Source: an uncultured Bacillota bacterium (GTDB taxonomy: Bacteria > Bacillota > Clostridia > Lachnospirales > Lachnospiraceae). Taken from it: a stretch of DNA of 64,000 bases. The stretch lies in contig CASEXH010000013.1 of the NCBI GenBank assembly GCA_949291945.1, forward strand, positions 26,742 to 90,741, written 5' to 3'. The notes under the pieces were generated by a model. That model was given only the letters and a program-made list of their open reading frames with translations. It was not told the DNA's origin and did not search any database. Both the position numbers and the translations under genes were made by a program. Shown piece by piece: positions 33,466-40,684 of the stretch (the stretch's first letter is position 1; every line of letters begins with the position of its first letter).

Positions 33466-34923
33466 TTACTGGTGATAATAGCTGAAAAAATCTTTCAGTT
33501 TTTCGGAAGCCTCTTTTAAGACCTCGATACGGGGCAGGTAAACGATCCGGAAATGATCCGGCTGGTGCCAGTTAAAGCCGCTTCCCTGCACGATCAGGAT
33601 CTTCTTTTCACGAAGGAGATCCAGGGCAAATTTTTCATCATCCAGGATATTGAACCTCTTTACATCCATTTTGGGGAAGATGTAGAATGCAGCCTTAGGC
33701 TTTACACAGCTGATCCCGGGGATATCTAAAAGCTGCTTGTAAATAAAATCCCGCTGTTCATAGATTCTTCCTCCGGGCAGGATATAGTCGTTTACACTCT
33801 GATGGCCCCCCAGGGCTGTCTGGACAATGGACTGGGCGGGAACATTGGAGCAGAGACGCATATTGGAGAGCATTTTGAGCCCTTCAATATAGTCTTTCGC
33901 TATTCTTTTGTTTCCGCTGAGGATCATCCAGCCGATCCGGAAACCGGCGATCATATGGGATTTCGACAGACCGCTGAAGGTGACACAGAACAGGTCAGGA
34001 GCCAGGGAAGCGATAGACACATGTTCCTCCCCATCCATGACCAGACGGTCATAGATCTCGTCAGAGAAAATGATCAGCTGATGTTCTCTGGCAATATCCA
34101 CGATCTGCTGTAAGACTTCTCTGGGATAAAGGGCTCCCGTAGGATTGTTGGGATTGATGATCACAATGGCTTTTGTCCGGTCTGTGATCTTCTTTTTAAT
34201 ATCTTCCATGTCCGGATACCAGTCGGACTGTTCGTCACAGATATAGTGAACGGCTTTTCCTCCTGCCAAAGTGGCGCAGGCCGTCCAAAGAGGGTAGTCC
34301 GGAGAAGGGATCAGGATCTCATCTCCATTGTCCAGAAGAGCGGACATGCTGAGATTGATCAGCTCGCTGACCCCGTTTCCTGTATAAATGTCTTCGATAG
34401 TCACATTAGGGATTTTCTTTATCTGAGCGTACTGCATGATGGCTTTCCTGGCAGAGAACAGACCCTTTGCAGAGGAATAGCCTTCACAGTCAGTAAGCTG
34501 CCGGCGCATATCGTAGATCACTTCGTCCGGGGTTTTAAAGCCAAAAGGCGCCGGATTTCCAATGTTCAGTTTCAGGATCTGCATGCCTGCGTCTTCCATT
34601 TTTTCGGCCTCATCTACCACCGGCCCTCTTACGTCATATAATACATTATCCAGTTTTGATGATTTCTTAAACTCTCTCATTTCTGTTTCCCCCGTGGTCT
34701 GATTTTCTTTTCCCATTAACCATTCTTCCTTTACCTGGAGGGTTTCCGCCAGGAAATGAAGAATATCCTCTCTGGGAAGGGTTTTCCCGTTTACATATTG
34801 ACTGATATGACTTTTTCCAAGTTTGACCCCCTGCAGGGAAGCGATGCGGATAAGATCCACCTGCTTCTTGCCCTGGAGGTCCATTGCCGTCTTTAATCGC
34901 TCAGCAAAAGTTTCTTTTAACAT
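33466..34923 (-). CDS. XRE helix-turn-helix domain fused to an AlaA-type aminotransferase
   Basis: A 485-aa fusion. Residues 4-72 are an XRE/Cro-like DNA-binding domain (FAERLKTAMDLQGKKQVDL, GKSHISQYVNGKTLPRED). Residues 90-485 are a complete class I aminotransferase of the AlaA/AlaT branch, with NPNNPTG (258-264), SDEIYD and PLP Lys321 in SGLSKSHMIAGFRIGW. The aminotransferase should convert pyruvate and glutamate to alanine or similar. The fusion differs from the usual MocR/GntR-aminotransferase regulators, where the HTH is GntR-type. The start at 34923 follows GGAGGA; a seven-codon upstream extension lacks a site. Four RTTGAACTTT sites at its promoter suggest autoregulation. Confidence 0.9.
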   Translation of the reverse strand: MLKETFAERLKTAMDLQGKKQVDLIRIASLQGVKLGKSHISQYVNGKTLPREDILHFLAETLQVKEEWLMGKENQTTGETEMREFKKSSKLDNVLYDVRGPVVDEAEKMEDAGMQILKLNIGNPAPFGFKTPDEVIYDMRRQLTDCEGYSSAKGLFSARKAIMQYAQIKKIPNVTIEDIYTGNGVSELINLSMSALLDNGDEILIPSPDYPLWTACATLAGGKAVHYICDEQSDWYPDMEDIKKKITDRTKAIVIINPNNPTGALYPREVLQQIVDIAREHQLIIFSDEIYDRLVMDGEEHVSIASLAPDLFCVTFSGLSKSHMIAGFRIGWMILSGNKRIAKDYIEGLKMLSNMRLCSNVPAQSIVQTALGGHQSVNDYILPGGRIYEQRDFIYKQLLDIPGISCVKPKAAFYIFPKMDVKRFNILDDEKFALDLLREKKILIVQGSGFNWHQPDHFRIVYLPRIEVLKEASEKLKDFFSYYHQ

Positions 34924-34935
34924 ATTTTTCCTCCA

Positions 34936-35037
34936 AAAGTTCAACGGATTGATTGCATTATAGTATAAACTTACGGAAAGTTCAATAGAAAAATAAAAAG
35001 TTCAACAATAAAAGAATCTAAATGGAAAAAGTTCAAT
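34936..35037 (-). promoter_or_regulatory. Array of four RTTGAACTTT sites (operator candidate)
   Basis: AAAGTTCAAY on the plus strand at 34936, 34977, 34997 and 35028, all in one orientation. Spacings of 41, 20 and 31 bases are close to whole helical turns. One copy forms the -35 and another covers the region next to the ribosome binding site. Confidence 0.75.
34957..34985 (-). promoter_or_regulatory. Promoter of the XRE-aminotransferase gene
   Basis: Minus strand: TTGAAC (34985-34980, inside repeat 2), 17 bases, TATAAT (34962-34957). Confidence 0.7.
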
Positions 35038-35077
35038 TTGGAGAGGGGCGTGGAGGCAGAAAGATATAAGAAAGCAG

Positions 35078-35106
35078 TTGAATTTTAGACGGGAAGATGA
35101 TATACC
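35078..35106 (+). promoter_or_regulatory. Candidate promoter of the HelD-fusion gene
   Basis: TTGAAT (35078-35083), 17 bases, TATACC (35101-35106). The -10 lies in a small TATAC-n6-GTATA inverted repeat. The RTTGAACTTT array ends 41 bases upstream and could act on both directions. Confidence 0.45.
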
Positions 35107-35162
35107 AAATAGTATATTTGTTTTTAAATCAGAAGAATCAAAGGACAGGAGATGATCCAGAT

Positions 35163-38100
35163 ATGAATGAAAAAAAGGCATTCCGCCCTGTTCCGGGGCT
35201 GTCCAGAGAAGCGGAAGAAAAACAGCTGGCCCTTATCATTGACACAGCTCAGGAAAATCTTGAAAAGACCAGAAAGAATATCCAGACTCTGTCGGAAGAT
35301 ATCCATGATTTGATAGAGACCTATGGGCCAAAGGACAAGGAGGGGCTGTCTCTCCTCCATAATACCCAGTCCCAGTTAAGGGAGAGCCAGAGGGAGCTTC
35401 TGAGATATGAGCGGGCAAGGAAAAAACCTTATTTCGGGCGGATCGATTTTAAAGATTCCAAGATCCCCTGGGAGGAGTCCTATTATGTGGGAAGAGTTGG
35501 AATCACCAAAGATAGTACAGACCCCCTGGTCATAGACTGGAGAGCGCCGGTGGCTTCTGTTTATTATGAGAACGCTCTGGGACCATGCAGCTATACGGTA
35601 AAAGATCATGGAACCTATAACATTGACCTGCGGCGGAAGCGTACCTACGAGATTGAAAATGATCATTTAAAAGATTTTTATGATTCAGATATTGTAGCTA
35701 CAGACGAATTGCTGAACAAATACCTGGCAAAGAGCAAGAAAGCAGTTCTGGGAGAGATCATTGCAACGATACAGAAAGAGCAGAACCAGATCATCCGTAA
35801 ATCCCCAAAGACCAATATGATCGTCCAGGGTGTGGCCGGTTCCGGAAAGACAACAGTGGCCATGCACCGGATTTCTTATATTCTGTATAATTATGAGGAG
35901 ACCTTTCGTCCGGAGGACTTTTATATTATCGGAAGCAACCGTATACTGCTGAACTATATTACCAGTGTCCTGCCGGATCTGGATGTATACGGGGTGTCCC
36001 AGATGACCATGGAACAGCTCTTTGTAAGGCTGCTCTATGAAGAATGGGACGGAGAGAAATACCAGATCATTCCGGCAGATAAGAATGACAAAAGCAGCTG
36101 CCTGAAAGGAAGTCTGGAGTGGTTCCGGGATCTGGAAAACTTCTGCAGAGAATATGAAAGGCAGCAGATACCCCGGGAAGAAATCCGTCTGAAAAGAGGC
36201 AGGAGACTGATCATGTCCGGGACAGCCATAGAAAATTATCTGAAAGACAATCCTCTGATGTCTATGCAGAGCAAGATCCGTATGCTGAATAAAATTCTTA
36301 TGGCAAAGCTGGAAAATGAACTGAATTGTGTGGGGACTATCTATACACTGGAAGAGAGAAAAGAACTATTCCGGACCTACCGGAAACATTTCGGCGGAAG
36401 AAACTGGAAGGGATCTGTCTATGATTTTTATAGAGAGTTCCTCCAGACACAGCAGGAAAAAGGGAAAACCGTACCTTTCCGGGAAAGGGCATTTGACCTG
36501 TATGACCTGGCGGCTCTGGCCTATATTTATAAACGGATTAAAGAGACAGACGGCATCCGGGAAGCCAGCCATGTGATTATCGACGAGGCCCAGGACTTCG
36601 GCATGATGGCCTACGGAGTCCTGGACTACTGTCTGAGGGGCTGTACCTATACGGTTATGGGAGATGTTTCCCAGAATATACATTTCGGCTGGGGACTGAA
36701 TGACTGGAAAGAGCTTCAGGAACTGCTTCTTACCGGCCCCCGTGATACCTTCGGGATACTGAAGAAAAGCTACCGGAATACTGTGGAAATTTCCAGATTT
36801 GCCACGGAAATCCTCCGTCATGGAAACTTTCCGGTATATCCTGTAGAACCTGTGGAGCGCCATGGAAAAGAAGTGTCCCTGGTTCCCTGCAGGAAGGAGA
36901 AAATGGTCCTGGAAACAGTAAAAATCCTTCAGAACTGGCAGAAAGAGGGCCATGAGACTATTGGAGTGATCTGTCGGGACCAGGAGGAAGCCTCCTGGCT
37001 CAGCAGCTGTCTGAAAGAACATCTTTCTTTAGCAGAGAGCGACCTGGAAAGAGCGGAATTCGGGGAAGGGATCATGGTCCTTCCAGTGGAATATACCAAG
37101 GGACTGGAGTTTGACGCAGTGCTTCTCTACGACCCGTCGAAGGAGAAATATCCCTGGGAAGACGGCTATGTCAAACTGCTTTATGTGGCGGCTACCAGAG
37201 CCCTTCACGAGCTGGCAGTGGTTCATGGGGAAAATCTGACAGAACTTATCGGAAAACCGGTATCCAGAGAAAAACATATGAAATTCCTGGAAGGAAAAAC
37301 TCAAAAAACAGAAAAAAATCCGGAGAAAAAACAGGACAGGGATACAGACAGAATACAGAAGGAAGGACAGCCAAGAAGAGAGATTTCCAATAAGATTCCG
37401 GCTTTAAAAAAGAGAACTGCAGCTGGAGCGGGAACCTCAGAAGAAAGCAGAAAGAACGGAGCAAAAAGCCCAGAGATTTCTGGAAAAGAGCCTCAGGAGA
37501 AGCCGGCAGAGGATATCCGTCTGATCCAGAAGGCCCCAAGACCTCTTCCCGTCAATCCTTCTCCACGGCACTTCGGAGATATTCCGGATACCCAGGTCCT
37601 AAAGAATCTGATGATACAGGAAAGGATACATCCCAGGGAACTGGAGATTACAGAAGTAAAGAAAAGCAGAGCCTGGCTGACACTAAAGGGAGCATATGGA
37701 ACTCTGCGGCTGACGCCTCTGGGAGAGGCTGTGATCCGGGTTCAGTTTGTCAGGGAAAATGAGGGAAAATTCCCTCAGGGCTACTGGGACAGTGAGCCGG
37801 AAACCGGGGTAAACTGGAGCGCCAGGGCAGGAAAGGATACGGTGGAGCTTGCTACAGACAGGCTTATAGTAAGGATCCGAAAGAAGACAGGAGCCCTGAC
37901 ATTTTTTGACAGACAGGGGCGGAAACTGCTGGAGGAAAATCCGGAGATGCCCCGGCAGCTGGATGGAATTTCCAGAACCTGGGCCTATTTTCAATGGCCA
38001 AAAGAAGAAAAGATTTTTGCCAAAGGTATCCTGGCAGGCAACCAGGAACCTTTAAGTCATAAGGCCAGATATATCAGCTTTGGCGGGAAAAAGATGCGTA

Positions 38101-38285
38101 TGCCATTGATCTATTCTTATCAGGGATATGGCATCAGCATTGGAGCGGGACATACGGTGCTGGGCTGTGATATTCCCATGTATGGTACTTATGTATATAC
38201 AGAAGGAGAGGCCCAGGCAGATTATTATTTTATCTATGGAGATTATGAAACGGTAGTAAGACAGCATAAAAAACTGGGTGTATAG
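35163..38285 (+). CDS. helD: HelD-like RNA polymerase recycling ATPase fused to a GH31 N-terminal beta-sandwich domain
   Basis: A 1040-aa protein. Residues 1-90 are the HelD coiled-coil arm, followed by YFGRIDF and DPLVIDWRAPVASVYY, HelD hallmarks. The UvrD-like motor has Walker A GVAGSGKTT (223-231), IIDEAQDF (472-479) and YVAATRALHEL (674-684). HelD removes stalled RNA polymerase from DNA. The HelD part ends near 710. A charged linker (711-820) then leads to about 215 residues resembling the N-terminal domain of family 31 glycosidases: VIRVQFVRE, ATDRLIVRIRKKTGALTFFD, MPLIYSYQGYGISIGAG and ADYYFIYGDYETVVRQHKKL. The chain stops where the catalytic barrel would begin, so it is not a glycosidase. 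GGAG precedes the ATG by 11 bases; 22 upstream codons are discarded. Confidence 0.85.
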   Translation: MNEKKAFRPVPGLSREAEEKQLALIIDTAQENLEKTRKNIQTLSEDIHDLIETYGPKDKEGLSLLHNTQSQLRESQRELLRYERARKKPYFGRIDFKDSKIPWEESYYVGRVGITKDSTDPLVIDWRAPVASVYYENALGPCSYTVKDHGTYNIDLRRKRTYEIENDHLKDFYDSDIVATDELLNKYLAKSKKAVLGEIIATIQKEQNQIIRKSPKTNMIVQGVAGSGKTTVAMHRISYILYNYEETFRPEDFYIIGSNRILLNYITSVLPDLDVYGVSQMTMEQLFVRLLYEEWDGEKYQIIPADKNDKSSCLKGSLEWFRDLENFCREYERQQIPREEIRLKRGRRLIMSGTAIENYLKDNPLMSMQSKIRMLNKILMAKLENELNCVGTIYTLEERKELFRTYRKHFGGRNWKGSVYDFYREFLQTQQEKGKTVPFRERAFDLYDLAALAYIYKRIKETDGIREASHVIIDEAQDFGMMAYGVLDYCLRGCTYTVMGDVSQNIHFGWGLNDWKELQELLLTGPRDTFGILKKSYRNTVEISRFATEILRHGNFPVYPVEPVERHGKEVSLVPCRKEKMVLETVKILQNWQKEGHETIGVICRDQEEASWLSSCLKEHLSLAESDLERAEFGEGIMVLPVEYTKGLEFDAVLLYDPSKEKYPWEDGYVKLLYVAATRALHELAVVHGENLTELIGKPVSREKHMKFLEGKTQKTEKNPEKKQDRDTDRIQKEGQPRREISNKIPALKKRTAAGAGTSEESRKNGAKSPEISGKEPQEKPAEDIRLIQKAPRPLPVNPSPRHFGDIPDTQVLKNLMIQERIHPRELEITEVKKSRAWLTLKGAYGTLRLTPLGEAVIRVQFVRENEGKFPQGYWDSEPETGVNWSARAGKDTVELATDRLIVRIRKKTGALTFFDRQGRKLLEENPEMPRQLDGISRTWAYFQWPKEEKIFAKGILAGNQEPLSHKARYISFGGKKMRMPLIYSYQGYGISIGAGHTVLGCDIPMYGTYVYTEGEAQADYYFIYGDYETVVRQHKKLGV

Positions 38286-38297
38286 AGGGAGGAGAAA

Positions 38298-38978
38298 ATG
38301 AAAGTATTGATCATTGAAGATGACCAGGGTCTGCGCCAGGGCATTGCCTTTTCTCTGGCCCAGGAAGGCTATGAAGTTCTTCAGGCTCAGAACGGAAAGG
38401 AGGGATACCGGCTTTTTTTACAGGAAGCTCCCCAGGGGATCCTGCTGGATCTGAATCTCCCGGATATGGACGGCAATGACCTGTGCAGGAAAATCAGAGA
38501 GAGCTCCCAGGTTCCCATTCTCATGCTGACGGCCAGAGATATGGAGACAGATGAGATCATGGGATTGTCCAGCGGGGCAGATGACTATATGACAAAGCCT
38601 TTTTCTGTAGCGGTTCTGAAGCTTCGCCTGGAAAAGCTTCTGAGCAGAAAAGGAGAAAAGGCGAAATCTCATATTTTAAGCTCCGGGGATATAGTGATGG
38701 ACACGGATCTGATCAAGGTATGGAAGGCACAGCAGGAGATGGAATGCAGTGTGACGGAGTTCAAGATCCTGAAATACTTCCTGGAAAATAAGAACCAGGT
38801 GCTGACCCAGAATCAGATCCTGGAGGCGGTGTGGGACCGGGAAGGAAAGTTTGTAAACCCCAATACCCTTCAGGTAAATATCGGAAGACTGAGAAAGAAA
38901 ATCGAGGAAGACCCCTCCAGACCAAGATTTATTAAAACCATTCACGGAATCGGTTATATATGGGAGGAGCGGTTATGA
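38298..38978 (+). CDS. OmpR-family response regulator
   Basis: A 226-aa regulator with a receiver domain (D51 in ILLDLNLPDMDG, Lys in MTKPFS) and a C-terminal winged helix (SVTEFKILKYFLENKNQ, RPRFIKTIHGIGYIW). GGGAGGAG precedes the ATG. It begins 12 bases after the HelD fusion stop, with no terminator between, and is translationally coupled to the kinase (ATGA overlap). Its likely target is the repeated TGTCAGG element before the ABC genes at 40006. Confidence 0.95.
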   Translation: MKVLIIEDDQGLRQGIAFSLAQEGYEVLQAQNGKEGYRLFLQEAPQGILLDLNLPDMDGNDLCRKIRESSQVPILMLTARDMETDEIMGLSSGADDYMTKPFSVAVLKLRLEKLLSRKGEKAKSHILSSGDIVMDTDLIKVWKAQQEMECSVTEFKILKYFLENKNQVLTQNQILEAVWDREGKFVNPNTLQVNIGRLRKKIEEDPSRPRFIKTIHGIGYIWEERL

Positions 38979-39901
38979 CAGAGAGGATCTTATATGGAGT
39001 CTGCGGCGTTTGTATCCTCCTCTGCCTGGCCTGCTGTCTGGGAACAATGCTGTATTACCGAAGGGAACTAAGGAGGTTTTCCAGAGCACTTCAGATCTAT
39101 GAACAGAGAGGATTTTTAGGTGATGAGGACTGTAAGGAGGAGATGGAATCAAAACTTCTCAGCCAGCTGTTCCGGGTACTGAGACGATCTTCTCTGGAGC
39201 GGGAGAAGGCGGGAAAGGAGAAAGGAGAGATTGCCTCCCTTCTTTCTGACCTTTCCCACCAGTTAAAGACCCCTCTGGCAAATATTTTGCTGAACACAGA
39301 AATTTTAAAGGAGGAAAAACTTACAAAAGAAGAACAGAAAGTGTTTCTGAAACGGAACCAGGAACAGGCGGAAAAAATGCAGTGGCTGATGAAAAATCTG
39401 GTAAAGGCTTCCCGGCTGGAACAGGGAATCCTGACCTTTGAGAGCCGCCCCGCTCCCCTGGGAGAGACCATTGCCAAGAGTATAAACGGGGTGTATGCCC
39501 AGGCCAGAGAAAAGGAGATAGAGCTGGAGGCAGGACCTTTTACCGAGTGCTTTCCGGTGCACAATCCCAAATGGACTGCCGAGGCTATGGGGAATATCCT
39601 GGAAAATGCAGTGAAGTATTCTCCTGCCGGAAGCACTGTAAAAATAGAAGTCCGGCCTCTGGAGATGTATGTACAGGTGAATATCCGGGACCAGGGACCG
39701 GGGATACCGGAGAGGGATTTCAATAAGATCTTTCAGCGTTTTTACCGGGGCAGCCAGGTGGAACAGGAAGAAGGCACCGGTCTGGGACTGTATCTGGCCC
39801 AGCTTATCCTGCAAAAAGAGAAAGGCTATATTACGGTGTCTTCCAGGGAAGGGCAGGGAAGCTGTTTTTCCCTGTTTCTTTTGAAAAATCAGGAGTCCTG
39901 A
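38975..39901 (+). CDS. Sensor histidine kinase with a minimal membrane anchor
   Basis: A 308-aa kinase. Only one clear membrane helix is present (residues about 5-28), with no extracellular sensor domain. Phospho-His H95 is in SDLSHQLKTPLAN; the ATPase has NAVKYS, RDQGPGIP and GTGLGLYLAQLI. The start at 38975 (GGAGGAGCGG upstream, ATGA overlap) is preferred over an ATG five codons earlier. Kinases like BceS, with almost no sensor part, read the state of their ABC transporter, which is encoded next. Confidence 0.93.
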   Translation: MTERILYGVCGVCILLCLACCLGTMLYYRRELRRFSRALQIYEQRGFLGDEDCKEEMESKLLSQLFRVLRRSSLEREKAGKEKGEIASLLSDLSHQLKTPLANILLNTEILKEEKLTKEEQKVFLKRNQEQAEKMQWLMKNLVKASRLEQGILTFESRPAPLGETIAKSINGVYAQAREKEIELEAGPFTECFPVHNPKWTAEAMGNILENAVKYSPAGSTVKIEVRPLEMYVQVNIRDQGPGIPERDFNKIFQRFYRGSQVEQEEGTGLGLYLAQLILQKEKGYITVSSREGQGSCFSLFLLKNQES

Positions 39902-39906
39902 CAAAA

Positions 39907-39962
39907 CTGTCAGGAAAAAAGGCGGCAGATGTCAGGGAACTGTCAGGAGTTTCCTATACAAT
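39907..39962 (+). promoter_or_regulatory. ABC promoter with TGTCAGG direct repeats
   Basis: TGTCAGG occurs at 39908, 39930 and 39941, spaced 22 and 11 bases, the periodicity of OmpR-family tandem sites. The -10 TACAAT (39957-39962) has no -35; the repeats occupy that region, fitting activation by the upstream response regulator. Confidence 0.7.
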
Positions 39963-40005
39963 ATAAGTATAAATGGAAAACAGGAAAATGAAACGAGGTG
40001 CTTAT

Positions 40006-40680
40006 ATGGAAATTTTGAAGACAGTGGGCCTGAAGAAATATTATGGAAAAGATGCCAGTCTGGTGAAGGCTCTGGACGGCGTGGATATGTCTGTGGGGGA
40101 AGGGGAGTTTGTAGCTGTGGCAGGAACCAGCGGCTCAGGAAAATCTACCCTTCTTCATATGCTGGGAGGTCTGGATTACCCTACACAGGGAAAAGTTTTT
40201 GTGAGAGGAAAGGATATTTTCGGCCTTAATGAGACAAAACTGACGATTTTTCGGAGAAGGAATATCGGCTTCGTTTTCCAGAATTACAACCTGGTTCCCA
40301 TATTGAATGTCTACGAAAATATCGTGCTTCCCATTGAACTGGACGGGGAAGAACCGGACAAAAAATATGTGGAGGAGATTATAGAAACTCTGGGGATCAA
40401 AGATAAGATCTATAACCTTCCCAACCAGCTTTCCGGAGGACAGCAGCAGAGGGTGGCTATTGCCAGAGCTCTGGCCTCAAAACCGGCCATCCTTTTAGCG
40501 GATGAGCCTACTGGAAACCTGGATTCCAAGACTTCTCAGGAGGTATTGGGATTGCTGAAACTGACCAATTCCCGGTTTTCTCAGACGATTGTGATGATCA
40601 CCCATTCCGAGGAACTGGCTCAGCTCTGTGACCGGATCGTCCGGATCGAAGACGGCAGGATTGTAGGGAACAGGGGGTGA
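40006..40680 (+). CDS. MacB/BceA-type ABC transporter ATP-binding protein
   Basis: A 224-aa ATPase with Walker [14 protein letters not shown]-loop [10 protein letters not shown], signature [15 protein letters not shown], Walker [14 protein letters not shown] and H-loop THS. This is the LolD/MacB/BceA class that powers FtsX-like permeases. GAGGTG precedes the ATG at 40006; an in-frame ATG at 39973 lies almost on the promoter and is rejected. Its permease begins five bases after its stop. The operon is preceded by tandem TGTCAGG sites. Confidence 0.95.
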   Translation: MEILKTVGLKKYYGKDASLVKALDGVDMSVGEGEFVAVAGTSGSGKSTLLHMLGGLDYPTQGKVFVRGKDIFGLNETKLTIFRRRNIGFVFQNYNLVPILNVYENIVLPIELDGEEPDKKYVEEIIETLGIKDKIYNLPNQLSGGQQQRVAIARALASKPAILLADEPTGNLDSKTSQEVLGLLKLTNSRFSQTIVMITHSEELAQLCDRIVRIEDGRIVGNRG

Positions 40681-40684
40681 GGAG

